Assembly (NCBI GenBank): GCA_934561175.1
Contig: CAKTFW010000007.1
Coordinates: 1 to 53,021 of the forward strand
Length of the DNA stretch: 53,021 nt
Reading direction: 5' to 3'
DNA from: an uncultured Oscillospiraceae bacterium
Lineage (GTDB): Bacteria; Bacillota; Clostridia; Oscillospirales; Oscillospiraceae
The number at the start of each line of letters is the position of its first letter. The first letter of the stretch is position 1. The translations under genes and the position numbers were made by a program. Shown here piece after piece: positions 44,508 through 52,853 of the stretch. Below the pieces are notes generated by a model. That model worked only from the letters and a program-made list of their open reading frames with translations. It did no database searches and was not told where the DNA came from.

Positions 44508-44581
44508 TGGCAGGGATGGGTGGAGTCGAACCACCGATGCGGGAGTCAAAGTCCCGTGCCTTACCGCTTGGCGACACCCCT
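44508..44581 (-). tRNA. tRNA-Gln (anticodon TTG)
   Basis: Acceptor AGGGGTG/CATCCCT (one G-U pair), anticodon stem CGGGA/TCCCG with loop CTTTGAC, encoded GCCA. It is the substrate for the GlnRS found in this window. Confidence 0.95.
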
Positions 44582-44621
44582 GTATCGCGAAGGAAGCCGC
44601 CGGGGAACGCAAAAAGAAAAA

Positions 44622-44699
<78 letters not shown>

Positions 44700-44732
44700 A
44701 TATGCAATTTGCGCGCTGACATCAGAAAAAAG

Positions 44733-44809
<77 letters not shown>

Positions 44810-44812
44810 ATG

Positions 44813-44887
44813 TGGAGCGGGTGAGGGGAATCGAACCCCCGTCCCCAGCTTGGAAGGCTGGTGCCCTAGCCGTTGTGCTACACCCGC
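44813..44887 (-). tRNA. tRNA-Gly (anticodon TCC)
   Basis: Acceptor GCGGGTG/CACCCGC, anticodon stem CCAGC/GCTGG with loop CTTCCAA, encoded TCCA. First gene of the tRNA unit. Confidence 0.96.
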
Positions 44888-44915
44888 GTCAGGTGCCGAT
44901 ATTGTCAGCCTTAAG

Positions 44916-44944
44916 ATACTAACATGGAAATGGATAATTGTCAA
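44916..44944 (-). promoter_or_regulatory. Promoter of the five-tRNA operon
   Basis: Minus strand TTGACA (44944-44939), 17-base spacer, TAGTAT (44921-44916), about 28 bases before tRNA-Gly. Confidence 0.75.
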
Positions 44945-44992
44945 GTGTTTTGTTTCATACAATCAGGAGAAAATCGTTGTGGAGGAATACCG

Positions 44993-45022
44993 TTGCAAAT
45001 GAAATTGGGGGTATGATATGAT
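44993..45022 (+). promoter_or_regulatory. Promoter of the decarboxylase operon
   Basis: TTGCAA (44993-44998), 18-base spacer, TATGAT (45017-45022), about 40 bases before the first gene. Confidence 0.5.
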
Positions 45023-45063
45023 AAAGAAAAAGTGCATAAAAATCGAAACTGGGAGGGATCGGA

Positions 45064-46452
45064 ATGACCATACAATTTACAGAAACTGTCCTGCGGGATG
45101 CCAACCAGTCCCTGGTGGCGACACGGCTTCCCTTTGACCGTTTTGCGCCGATTTTAGAGACGATTGACCAGGCGGGGTTTTATTCCGTCGAATGTTGGGG
45201 CGGTGCGACATTTGATGTCTGCCTGCGCTATTTGAATGAGGATCCCTGGGAGCGCCTGCGGAAGATCCGTGCCAAGATGCCGCACACAAAGCTGCAGATG
45301 CTGTTGCGTGGTCAGAATGTGCTGGGCTATAAACACTATCCGGACGATGTTGTGCGCGGATTTGTTCGCTGCGCGGTAAAAAATGGAATTGATATTATCC
45401 GGATTTTTGACGCGCTCAACGATGTGGAAAATTTGAAGGTTTCCATTGACGAGACGGTTAAGTGCGGCGCACATGCGTCCGGTGCGATTTCCTACACAAC
45501 CAGTCCTGTGCACACGCTGCCCAACTATGTAAAACTGGTGCGGGAAATGCGGGATATGGGGGTGCAGTCCATCTGCATTAAGGATATGGCCGGTATTATG
45601 GGACCGCAGGAAGCTTATGACCTGGTCGCGGCGATTAAAGATGCAGTGGATCTGCCAGTGGTGGTGCACACGCACTCCACAACGGGACTGGCCTTTATGA
45701 CTTATCTCAAGGCAGCGGAAGCGGGGGCGGATGTTTTGGACACCGCAATTTCGCCGTTTTCCGGCGGTACCTCCCAACCTGCGACGGAGACGCTGGTCTA
45801 TGCGCTGCGGCAGCTTGGGTATACGGTGAATCTGAACGACGAAAAGCTGCGCGCGATGGCCGACTTTTTTAAGCCGGTCCGGGCGGAATTTTTGAAAAAC
45901 GGCATTTTGAATCCGATTTCCATGGCGACAGATCCGCAGTGTCTGGTATATCAGATTCCGGGTGGAATGCTCTCTAATTTAATTTCACAGTTGACCGCAA
46001 TGCATGCGCTGGATCGCCTGGAGGAAGCACTGCAGGAGACGCCGCGCGTCCGGAAGGACATGGGATACCCGCCGCTGGTTACGCCGACGAGTCAAATGGT
46101 TGGCACGCAGGCCGTGCAAAATGTCCTCTCCGGTGAGCGGTATAAGAATGTAGGCAAGGAGATCAAGGCGTACTGCCGCGGCGAATATGGCAAAACACCG
46201 GCTCCTATTGACCCGGCGATCCGGGAGAAAATCCTGAGGGGTGAGCAGCCCATTGTGGGGCGTTATGCCGATACGCTGGAGCCGCAGGTGGAGAAGATAA
46301 CGAAAAAGTTAGAGGGGATTGCCCGCAGCGAGGAAGATGTGCTGAGTTATCTTGCCTTCCCGGAGGTGGCAGAGAAGTTCTTTGCAGCGCGCAAAGCGGC
46401 GGAAGAACGCAAGATGCCCTATACAATTACAAGAGTGGAGGAGAAAAAATGA
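45064..46452 (+). CDS. oadA: Carboxyltransferase (alpha-type) subunit of oxaloacetate decarboxylase, no biotin domain
   Basis: Moves the carboxyl group of oxaloacetate (or a related acid) to biotin. 462 residues: TIM-barrel carboxyltransferase with LRDANQSLVATR, FDALND, the modified lysine in CIKDMAG and metal-binding HTHSTTG; the conserved C-terminal PYC/OADA helical domain follows. It lacks the Pro/Ala linker and biotinyl domain found in many OadA proteins; that function is supplied by a separate gene two positions downstream. Stop overlaps the next start (ATGA). Confidence 0.93.
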   Translation: MTIQFTETVLRDANQSLVATRLPFDRFAPILETIDQAGFYSVECWGGATFDVCLRYLNEDPWERLRKIRAKMPHTKLQMLLRGQNVLGYKHYPDDVVRGFVRCAVKNGIDIIRIFDALNDVENLKVSIDETVKCGAHASGAISYTTSPVHTLPNYVKLVREMRDMGVQSICIKDMAGIMGPQEAYDLVAAIKDAVDLPVVVHTHSTTGLAFMTYLKAAEAGADVLDTAISPFSGGTSQPATETLVYALRQLGYTVNLNDEKLRAMADFFKPVRAEFLKNGILNPISMATDPQCLVYQIPGGMLSNLISQLTAMHALDRLEEALQETPRVRKDMGYPPLVTPTSQMVGTQAVQNVLSGERYKNVGKEIKAYCRGEYGKTPAPIDPAIREKILRGEQPIVGRYADTLEPQVEKITKKLEGIARSEEDVLSYLAFPEVAEKFFAARKAAEERKMPYTITRVEEKK

Positions 46453-46796
46453 GCACATTGTTTCATTTATTTCACTCGGATACCTCAATTTTAGCGGCAG
46501 TTGGATATTCCATTTTCGGAATGATAATCGTCTTTGCAATGCTGTGCGTCCTGATGGGCGTCATTCATTTGATGCACTTTGTCTTGTCCCGTACGCAAAA
46601 GACACCGCAAGAAGCCGCGGTGCCTGCGCCAGAAGTGCCAAAGGTACCTGCACCCGGCTCTGCCGGTGCGGTGCAGCTGCACGGGGTGCCGGAGCCGACA
46701 GCTGCAATGCTGATGGCGATTGTGGCGGATGAATTGGGGAAACCCTTGCAAGAGCTGCACTTTATCTCGATCCGGGAAGTGGAGGAGACAAAATGA
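46449..46796 (+). CDS. oadG: OadG-like gamma subunit of the decarboxylase sodium pump
   Basis: 115 residues: one N-terminal membrane helix (about 14-46), a Pro/Ala-rich linker, and a small cytoplasmic tail (ELHFISIREVEE). OadG anchors the carboxyltransferase to the membrane beta subunit. Position between alpha and biotin carrier and four-base overlaps at both ends support the call; similarity of such short proteins is always low. Confidence 0.8.
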   Translation: MSTLFHLFHSDTSILAAVGYSIFGMIIVFAMLCVLMGVIHLMHFVLSRTQKTPQEAAVPAPEVPKVPAPGSAGAVQLHGVPEPTAAMLMAIVADELGKPLQELHFISIREVEETK

Positions 46797-47173
46797 AATA
46801 CAGAGTGACGCTTGGCGAAAAGATTTATGAAGTAGAAGTGGAGCAGGGCAGCGCTACACTGCTCGATGAATATGAGGCGGCGAGTCCTGCGCCGACAGCA
46901 CCGGCAGAAAAAACGGCGGCGCCGGCAGTGGCGCAGCCGTCCGGCGCTGCATTGGCGTCCGGCGAGGTGGTGAAAGCACCGATGCCCGGCAATATTTTGC
47001 ATATCAAGGTGACGCAGGGGCAGACGGTCAAAGCCGGGGCGATTTTGGTGATCTTGGAAGCAATGAAAATGGAAAACGAGATTGTTGCGCCGCGGGATGG
47101 GACGGTTGTCCAGATTGTGACAACGCAGGGCGCGGTGGTGGAAACCGGTGCGCCGCTTCTGATCCTCGCATGA
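46793..47173 (+). CDS. Biotin carboxyl carrier protein of the decarboxylase
   Basis: 126 residues: short N-terminal strand region, an Ala/Pro linker (about 30-58), then a biotinyl domain with the target lysine in LEAMKMENEI. It carries the carboxyl group from the carboxyltransferase to the membrane decarboxylase. In many species this module is fused to OadA. Overlaps the preceding gene by four bases. Confidence 0.93.
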   Translation: MKYRVTLGEKIYEVEVEQGSATLLDEYEAASPAPTAPAEKTAAPAVAQPSGAALASGEVVKAPMPGNILHIKVTQGQTVKAGAILVILEAMKMENEIVAPRDGTVVQIVTTQGAVVETGAPLLILA

Positions 47174-47186
47174 TGGAGGATTGTCT

Positions 47187-48377
47187 ATGAATGCGATTTT
47201 AGAGGTCTTGAAAAATATTGCTGCGGACTCCGGATTTTCCCTGTTGATACAAGACGGCGGTTGGAAAAATCTGATTATGATTGCGCTGGCCTGCGTGCTG
47301 CTGTATCTTGGCATTGTCAAAAAATTTGAGCCCTTACTGCTGGTGGGAATTGCCTTCGGCATGCTGCTGACCAATCTTCCGGGTGCGCAGTTGTACCATC
47401 CGGAGTTGTGGGACGCCATTATCGCTCATGAAAAAGGATACGGCGCGGTATTGACGGAGGGCGGCCTGCTGGATATTCTCTACATTGGGGTTAAAACAGG
47501 ATTATATCCGTCCCTGATTTTCCTTGGCGTTGGCGCAATGACAGATTTTGGCCCGCTGCTGGCCAATCCGAAGAGCTTGCTGCTGGGTTCCGCAGCGCAG
47601 TTGGGCGTTTACTGCGCATTTTTACTCGCAGTGCTGATTGGCTTTGACGGCCCGGCGGCGGCATCGATTGGTATCACCGGCGGCGCAGATGGCCCGACGG
47701 CAATCTGGTTGACCAGCCAGCTGGCGCCGGCGCTGCTTGGCCCGATTGCAATTTCGGCCTACTCTTATATGGCGCTGATCCCACTGATTCAGCCGCCGCT
47801 GATGCGTTTGCTGACGACGAAAGAGGAACGGGCAGTGAAGATGGAGCAAATGCGCCTGGTCTCCAAAACAGAGAAAATCCTGTTTCCGATTGTGGTTGCG
47901 GTCTTTGTAATTTTACTGCTGCCTTCCACTGCACCGCTGATTGGCTGCCTGATGTTGGGCAACCTGTTCCGGGAGTGCGGCGTCGTGGACCGGCTGTCTG
48001 ATACTGCGCAGAATGCGCTGATGAATATTGTGACAATTTTTCTGGGAATTTCGGTTGGGGCAACGACGGTAGCGGAAAATTTTCTGCAGTTCCAGACGCT
48101 GGCGATTGTGGCACTGGGATTGGCGGCTTTTGCATTCTCCACGGTGGGCGGCCTGTTGCTGGGAAAGGTAATGTGCAAGCTCTCCCATGGAAAAATCAAT
48201 CCGCTTATTGGCTCGGCAGGCGTTTCTGCGGTACCAATGGCGGCCAGAGTCAGCCAGACAGAGGGTCAGAAGGCAAATCCGGCGAATTTCCTGCTGATGC
48301 ATGCCATGGGCCCCAATGTGGCGGGCGTTATCGGTTCGGCGGTTGCGGCGGGCTTTTTGATGGCGGTTTTTGGATGA
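47187..48377 (+). CDS. oadB: Sodium-pumping decarboxylase beta subunit
   Basis: 396 residues, about nine to eleven membrane helices. Decarboxylates carboxybiotin and uses the energy to export sodium ions. Conserved blocks are LGVGAMTDFGPLLANP, the GITGGADGPT motif, and the SAGVSAVPMAARV segment. The ATG with GGAGG seven bases before is preferred over a TTG two codons earlier. The unit could be for oxaloacetate, methylmalonyl-CoA or glutaconyl-CoA, but the carboxyltransferase type favours oxaloacetate. Confidence 0.93.
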   Translation: MNAILEVLKNIAADSGFSLLIQDGGWKNLIMIALACVLLYLGIVKKFEPLLLVGIAFGMLLTNLPGAQLYHPELWDAIIAHEKGYGAVLTEGGLLDILYIGVKTGLYPSLIFLGVGAMTDFGPLLANPKSLLLGSAAQLGVYCAFLLAVLIGFDGPAAASIGITGGADGPTAIWLTSQLAPALLGPIAISAYSYMALIPLIQPPLMRLLTTKEERAVKMEQMRLVSKTEKILFPIVVAVFVILLLPSTAPLIGCLMLGNLFRECGVVDRLSDTAQNALMNIVTIFLGISVGATTVAENFLQFQTLAIVALGLAAFAFSTVGGLLLGKVMCKLSHGKINPLIGSAGVSAVPMAARVSQTEGQKANPANFLLMHAMGPNVAGVIGSAVAAGFLMAVFG

Positions 48378-48387
48378 GGTGGAAGCA

Positions 48388-48705
48388 ATGCAGATTATGT
48401 ACGGAATTGCAGGTGTTTTAATCATTGCCTGCGGCATTTTGAATTTGACAGGATCGGAAACGATGCTGAAAGCAGAGTATCGGGGAAGCGCGCTTGCGCG
48501 GGATTGGCAGCGGAAAAGCGGACTGCTGTATGTGCTGATTGGCGCCTGCAGCATCGCCTGTGGCCTGATGGATTTGAACACCCAGGCTGGACTTGTGCTC
48601 ACAATTCTGCTGGTGGTTTTGATGCTCCTGTGGGGCTATGTGACGATTCGTTTTCGCAGAGAATGGAAAGCACAGCTGCAAAGCAGAAAAAAACGGAAAA
48701 AGTAA
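48388..48705 (+). CDS. Small membrane protein downstream of oadB
   Basis: 105 residues with three hydrophobic segments (about 3-20, 44-62 and 66-86) and a very basic C-terminal tail. Ten bases after oadB with GAGGTGG upstream; likely co-transcribed with the decarboxylase genes. Family not recognised; an accessory or unrelated role is open. Confidence 0.75.
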   Translation: MQIMYGIAGVLIIACGILNLTGSETMLKAEYRGSALARDWQRKSGLLYVLIGACSIACGLMDLNTQAGLVLTILLVVLMLLWGYVTIRFRREWKAQLQSRKKRKK

Positions 48706-48728
48706 CTGGGAGAAAGAGAGAAAACACA

Positions 48729-49451
48729 ATGAAAAAGGGATGGATTTTGGTGGTGGCGATGTTGCTGCTTTTGAGCGCTTGCGGCAACCTGGCAACAGAT
48801 AATGTGCCGTCACAGACAACGACACCGGAACATCAAACGGATCAAACAGATTCTGAGGACGCGGCAAATACCGAAGCTACCACAGCAGGCGAGGAAAATG
48901 CGCTGAAATCGGCAAAACAATATCTGAGCCTTATGGCATTTTCCTATCAGGGACTGGTGGATCAGTTGGCATATGAGGGATATACAGACGAGGAGGCAGC
49001 CTATGCGGCCGATCATTGCGGAGCAGACTGGAATGAACAGGCTGCAGCTTCGGCAAAAAATTATTTATCGTTCTCTTCGTTTTCTTATGATGGCCTGATC
49101 GAACAGCTGGAATATGAAGGCTTTACGCACGAACAGGCAGTTTACGGCGCGGAGCACTGCAACCTGGAAGAATCATCACAGGCGCTGGAGAGCGCAAAGC
49201 AGTATCTGGATTATACGGCATTCTCTTATGATGGACTGGTCAAACAGTTGGAATATGAGGGCTTTTCCCATGCAGATGCGACTGCCGCGGCGGATCAATG
49301 CGGGGCCGACTGGAATGAGCAGGCTGCAAAATCTGCCGCATTCTATCTGGCGTTTTCCACTTTTTCCAGAGAGAGCCTGATTGCACAGCTGGAATACGAG
49401 GGGTTTACCCACGAACAAGCCGTTTACGGCGCTACGGAAAATGGATATTAA
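48729..49451 (+). CDS. Lipoprotein with four tandem Ltp-like repeats
   Basis: 240 residues: lipoprotein signal with lipobox LLSAC (Cys18), a Thr/Glu/Asp-rich linker (to about residue 56), then four repeats of about 45 residues built on SAKxYL, FSYxGLxxQLxYEGF and EQAVYGAEHC. They match the Ltp family of surface-exposed lipoproteins. The founding member, from Streptococcus phage TP-J34, blocks DNA injection of related phages; chromosomal copies are common and mostly uncharacterised. Repeats 1 and 3 share CGADWNEQAA endings, while 2 and 4 share THEQAVYGA, so the array probably arose by duplication of a two-repeat unit. The ATG follows GGGAG. Confidence 0.87.
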   Translation: MKKGWILVVAMLLLLSACGNLATDNVPSQTTTPEHQTDQTDSEDAANTEATTAGEENALKSAKQYLSLMAFSYQGLVDQLAYEGYTDEEAAYAADHCGADWNEQAAASAKNYLSFSSFSYDGLIEQLEYEGFTHEQAVYGAEHCNLEESSQALESAKQYLDYTAFSYDGLVKQLEYEGFSHADATAAADQCGADWNEQAAKSAAFYLAFSTFSRESLIAQLEYEGFTHEQAVYGATENGY

Positions 49452-49480
49452 GAAGTCCGATTTAGATTGGTGTGTATATA

Positions 49481-49744
49481 ATGAATTACCAAAAAAGTTA
49501 TAAGTTGCTGTTATTTGGAATTTTCGGGGGAGCAATCATAACATTTGTAGGCTTGTGGATTGGCGCACAAGGCATTGGGCTTGGAAATATTATAGGAGCA
49601 GTTGGAAGCCTGTTTATGATAGGCGGTGTGATACAAGCTTTTGTGTTTTTTAAATGCCCGGTGTGTGGTAGAAGATTAAATATCAGAGGGCGAAGGGCCG
49701 ATTATTGCCCTGGATGTGGGAACAAATTAAGCTGGAATTCGTAA
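49481..49744 (+). CDS. Small membrane protein with C-terminal zinc ribbon
   Basis: 87 residues: two hydrophobic segments (about 10-28 and 32-57), then a zinc ribbon with CPVCGRR and CPGCGN pairs. Function unknown. Codon use (ATA, AGA, TTA) is AT-richer than that of its neighbours, suggesting recent arrival. The ribosome site is weak; an in-frame GTG three codons earlier is an alternative start. Confidence 0.7.
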   Translation: MNYQKSYKLLLFGIFGGAIITFVGLWIGAQGIGLGNIIGAVGSLFMIGGVIQAFVFFKCPVCGRRLNIRGRRADYCPGCGNKLSWNS

Positions 49745-49810
49745 TAAGAGTTTGTACTGGATCTGATACATTAAGACGAATGACAACAACGATTCACTGA
49801 AAAGAGCGCG

Positions 49811-49853
49811 AAAAAAACAGGGCACAGCCAACCCGGCTGTGCCCTGTTTTTTT
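49811..49853. terminator. Bidirectional terminator
   Basis: ACAGGGCACAGCC-aaccc-GGCTGTGCCCTGT with A7 before and T7 after, between convergent genes. Confidence 0.95.
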
Positions 49854-51024
49854 ACAGGACTTGCAGAATATCTCCCTTGAGATAAAGCGATTGCCCAGCG
49901 GACAGCTGTGCCGGGTGGTCACGCGATTGCATCAGGGTTTCCAGCAGACGCACCTGGCGGCCGCTGTCGGCAGCAGCTTCCCGGAGCATCTGCAGAAACA
50001 GCTCCGGAGTCATAAATTGACTGCAGGAGCAGGTGATCAGAAACCCGCCGGGCTTGACGAGCTTCATGGAGCGAAGATTCAGTTCTTTGTATCCACGATA
50101 AGCGCCCTCTAATGCGCGTTTGCTCTTGGCAAAGGCTGGCGGATCGCAGATGACGGTGTCATACTGCTTTCCTTCGTCGGCATAAGTGCGCACCAGATCA
50201 AAGACATTGGCACAGGTTGTCTGCACAGTAACATGGTTGTGCGCGGCATTTTGCCTTACCAGCGCGAGGGCATCTTCGGAGACATCCACGGCTTCTACGG
50301 ATTTGGCACCGTAGAGTGCGGCGTGAATGGAAAAACCACCGGTGCAGCAGCATAGATCCAGTACCGTGCGGCCTGGAACATAGGGACGAATTCGGCCGCG
50401 ATTTTCCTGCTGATCAAGAAAATGGCCGGTTTTCTGGCCGTGGGGAATATCCACCAGCATCAGTGCGTCGTGCTCGCGAATCTCCACTTGTTCCGGTACA
50501 GTACCATAGACGCAGCCGACACATTGCGCTAATCCTTCCTTTTCCCGCACTGGTACATCATTGCGTTCATAGATGCCGACAGGATGGAACAGTTCAATTA
50601 AAATCTCCAGAATGTCCTGTTTCCAGCGGTCAATGCCAAGCGCAACGGTTTGGAAAGAAAGGTAGTCACCGAATTTATCCACTGTTAAACCGGGCAACCC
50701 ATCCGATTCGCCAAAGACAACGCGGCAGGCATTGGAAAAACCGAGCGCCTGCCGGAATTCCCAGGCTGCGCGGATACGCTGCGCAAAGAATGCACGGTTG
50801 ATTTGTACATCCCGGTCGCGGCTGAGAACGCGTACAGTGATTTTGGATTTGGAATTAAAGTAGCCTTGGACAAGAAAATGCCCGCGGCTGTCGGTTACAA
50901 TGACGAGACCGCCATCGCTGCAAAGATCGTCAATCCAGTCGATCTGGTTGTCATAGACCCAGGGGGCACCGGCGCGGACAGCATGATCTTGTCCACGGCG
51001 CAGACAGACAGTTCCGGTTTCCAT
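49852..51024 (-). CDS. RlmI-type class I SAM-dependent rRNA cytosine methyltransferase
   Basis: 390 residues: N-terminal PUA RNA-binding domain (about 1-70), middle domain (VVFGESDGLPGLTVDKFGDY), and a C-terminal Rossmann methyltransferase with VLDLCCCTGGFSIHAA and the CDPPAFAKSK motif. RlmI methylates 23S rRNA at C1962 in E. coli; the exact site here is inferred. The ATG directly follows the pyrB stop, and AAGGAG lies inside pyrB, so translation is likely coupled. Confidence 0.92.
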   Translation of the reverse strand: METGTVCLRRGQDHAVRAGAPWVYDNQIDWIDDLCSDGGLVIVTDSRGHFLVQGYFNSKSKITVRVLSRDRDVQINRAFFAQRIRAAWEFRQALGFSNACRVVFGESDGLPGLTVDKFGDYLSFQTVALGIDRWKQDILEILIELFHPVGIYERNDVPVREKEGLAQCVGCVYGTVPEQVEIREHDALMLVDIPHGQKTGHFLDQQENRGRIRPYVPGRTVLDLCCCTGGFSIHAALYGAKSVEAVDVSEDALALVRQNAAHNHVTVQTTCANVFDLVRTYADEGKQYDTVICDPPAFAKSKRALEGAYRGYKELNLRSMKLVKPGGFLITCSCSQFMTPELFLQMLREAAADSGRQVRLLETLMQSRDHPAQLSAGQSLYLKGDILQVL

Positions 51025-52086
51025 TCAGATCTCCTTATCGCAATAGGCGCAGCAGCACTTTCCACTGATCTGCTTGGTCAGCGGCGGCAAATACAGGTCG
51101 TGCTGTGTAATGCAATTTTTGTTGTGGCACAGCGGTTTGGTGCCGATTTCTACAGGAGCAGGGCGGCGGCGACCCTGTGCGACGATTTTTGTTAGCAGCG
51201 CCATGCGGGTGTACATTCCATAGCGCGCTTGTTCAAAATAGGCGGCGCGGGGATCGTCATCCACATCCTGTGCGATCTCATCCACGCGGGGCAGCGGGTG
51301 AAGAATTAAAAGCTCCGGCTTTGCCCGGCGCAACTTGCTGCGGGTCAGAATATAGACGCCCTTTAACCGATCATATTCCAGCGGATCCGTAAAACGCTCC
51401 CGCTGTACGCGCGTCATGTAGAGCACATCCAACTGCGGCATTGCAGCGTCCAGATTGGTGACCTCAATAAAGCGCTGGTCATGGGAAATCAGGAAGTCGC
51501 GCATATAGGAGGGAATTGCCAAGTCAGGCGGGGAGATTAGCGTAAAGCTGATGTTCTGAAACTTTGAGAGCGCTTTGATTAAGGAGTGAACAGTACGGCC
51601 GTTTTTCAAATCGCCGCAGAGTCCGATGTTCAGTCCATCGATACTGCCGCGCAGTTTGGTGATGGTGACAAGGTCTGTCAGCGTTTGCGTCGGATGCATA
51701 TGGCCGCCATCGCCAGCGTTAATCACGGGAACCTCCGAATAGAGTGAGGCGGCCTTGGCAGCGCCTTCCTGTGGGCTGCGCATGACAATGACATCGGCAT
51801 AAGCACTGACCATCTTTACGGTATCTTTCAGCGTTTCTCCTTTGGAGGCAGAGCTGGAGTTCGGATCAGCAAAGCCGAATACACTGCCGCCCAGCCGCAG
51901 CATAGCGGTTTGAAAGGAAAATTTGGTTCTGGTACTTGGCTCAAAAAAAAGACTGGCCATTACCCGTCCCCGAAGGGCGTCGGCAAAGTCCAGCGGATGA
52001 TCAATAATTTGACTGGCGAGGGTGTAAATTTCATGCCACTCGTCCATGGTGAGGTCTTCGATATCAATCAGGTTGTAAAGTTTCAC
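51025..52086 (-). CDS. pyrB: Aspartate carbamoyltransferase with a fused PyrI-type zinc tail
   Basis: Joins carbamoyl phosphate and aspartate in pyrimidine synthesis. The GTG start with AAAAGGAGG upstream gives 353 residues; a longer frame to 52140 lacks a ribosome site. The catalytic part (about 1-310) has FFEPSTRTKFSF, the STRT-type phosphate loop, SSASKGET, HPTQTLTDL and LHPLPRVDEI. The last 35 residues carry C320-x4-C325 and C346-x2-C349 (PLCHNKNC and CAYCDKE), the spacing and context of the zinc domain of the regulatory chain PyrI, without its nucleotide-binding domain. Downstream of an Smr-domain gene, upstream of the methyltransferase. Confidence 0.93.
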   Translation of the reverse strand: MKLYNLIDIEDLTMDEWHEIYTLASQIIDHPLDFADALRGRVMASLFFEPSTRTKFSFQTAMLRLGGSVFGFADPNSSSASKGETLKDTVKMVSAYADVIVMRSPQEGAAKAASLYSEVPVINAGDGGHMHPTQTLTDLVTITKLRGSIDGLNIGLCGDLKNGRTVHSLIKALSKFQNISFTLISPPDLAIPSYMRDFLISHDQRFIEVTNLDAAMPQLDVLYMTRVQRERFTDPLEYDRLKGVYILTRSKLRRAKPELLILHPLPRVDEIAQDVDDDPRAAYFEQARYGMYTRMALLTKIVAQGRRRPAPVEIGTKPLCHNKNCITQHDLYLPPLTKQISGKCCCAYCDKEI

Positions 52087-52155
52087 GGGGCGCCTCCTTT
52101 TAATTCGCTCTATTCTATCACAAGTTTCAAAAGATGACAACAGAGAAATCGAAAA

Positions 52156-52500
52156 TTATAGGATCACAAAGGTGACGCCGTTGTTGTGGCGGTCGAGATC
52201 GCGGTCGCGCCGCAACTCCCCACAGCGCAGAAAAGCCTGTCGCGTTGGTTCATCAAAGATGGAAAAATCTTCGCCGCAGATGTAGCTGCGGATTTCTCGC
52301 TTTCCAGCCAGAAACTGCAGTCGTTCTCTTGCAGCGATGCGAATTTTTCCGCCCTTTCCGGAGGATCCATAACCGTGAATCAGTTTTAACGCAGTAAAGC
52401 CGAGCGCTTTGCTGTGATGAATTTCAAAGGTGAGACGACGCACGGCGTCTGCGGCAATCGGCATGCCGACTTCCAAATTGATTTCTCGCAATTCAGCCAT
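52156..52500 (-). CDS. Smr-domain protein
   Basis: 114 residues, mostly one Smr (small MutS-related) domain: INLEVGMPIAADAVRRL, then ALKLIHGYGSSGKGGKIR, matching the LxLHGYG core with a glycine loop. Smr domains can nick DNA or cleave RNA; stand-alone forms are poorly characterised. Start ATG has GGAGGG upstream. First gene of a likely unit with pyrB and the methyltransferase. Confidence 0.85.
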   Translation of the reverse strand: MAELREINLEVGMPIAADAVRRLTFEIHHSKALGFTALKLIHGYGSSGKGGKIRIAARERLQFLAGKREIRSYICGEDFSIFDEPTRQAFLRCGELRRDRDLDRHNNGVTFVIL

Positions 52501-52551
52501 GAAGTTTCCCTCCGATTGTGATCTTTTATAAAATACAAACAGATATTATAT

Positions 52552-52580
52552 ACTATATCGGATTGCTGTGCGCACTGCAA
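52552..52580 (-). promoter_or_regulatory. Promoter of the smr-pyrB-methyltransferase unit
   Basis: Minus strand TTGCAG (52580-52575), 17-base spacer, TATAGT (52557-52552), about 50 bases before the Smr gene. Confidence 0.5.
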
Positions 52581-52640
52581 GAAGAAATCGGGAGGAATAT
52601 GGAATTTCTTGGGGCTCCCGGCGTGCTGCGGTGTGCACTC

Positions 52641-52669
52641 TTGACATTGGAAGAGAAATGCGGTATTCT
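52641..52669 (+). promoter_or_regulatory. Promoter of tRNA-Ser
   Basis: TTGACA (52641-52646), 17-base spacer, TATTCT (52664-52669), 32 bases before the tRNA. Confidence 0.75.
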
Positions 52670-52701
52670 AAATAATACAGTTCTATATAAAAACATCGTA
52701 T

Positions 52702-52776
52702 GGAGAGTTGTCCGAGTGGTCGAAGGTGCAGCACTCGAAATGCTGTAGACCGAAAGGTCTCTAGGGTTCGAATCCC
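52702..52776 (+). pseudogene. tRNA-Ser (anticodon CGA) lacking its 3' acceptor strand
   Basis: The 5' part is intact: acceptor GGAGAGT, D-arm TCCGAGTGGTCGA, anticodon stem CAGCA/TGCTG with loop CTCGAAA, long variable arm AGACC-gaaa-GGTCT, and T-loop GGGTTCGAATCCC. The 3' acceptor strand ACTCTCC and discriminator expected next are absent; the sequence instead reads CTCAAGGCTTTTGCC. The break is at the T-arm, a common integrase crossover site, and integrase coding sequence follows within 80 bases. The gene is probably non-functional as it stands unless the missing part is supplied elsewhere. Confidence 0.8.
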
Positions 52777-52787
52777 TCAAGGCTTTT

Positions 52788-52812
52788 GCCCATATGACTG
52801 GGCTTTTCTTTT
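52788..52812 (+). terminator. Short terminator-like hairpin after the truncated tRNA
   Basis: GCCCA-tatgac-TGGGC followed by TTTTCTTTTCT; five pairs only. Confidence 0.45.
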
Positions 52813-52853
52813 CTCTCAAGGTCACATCGGCGTACATGATTTTCGGCAAGAAC

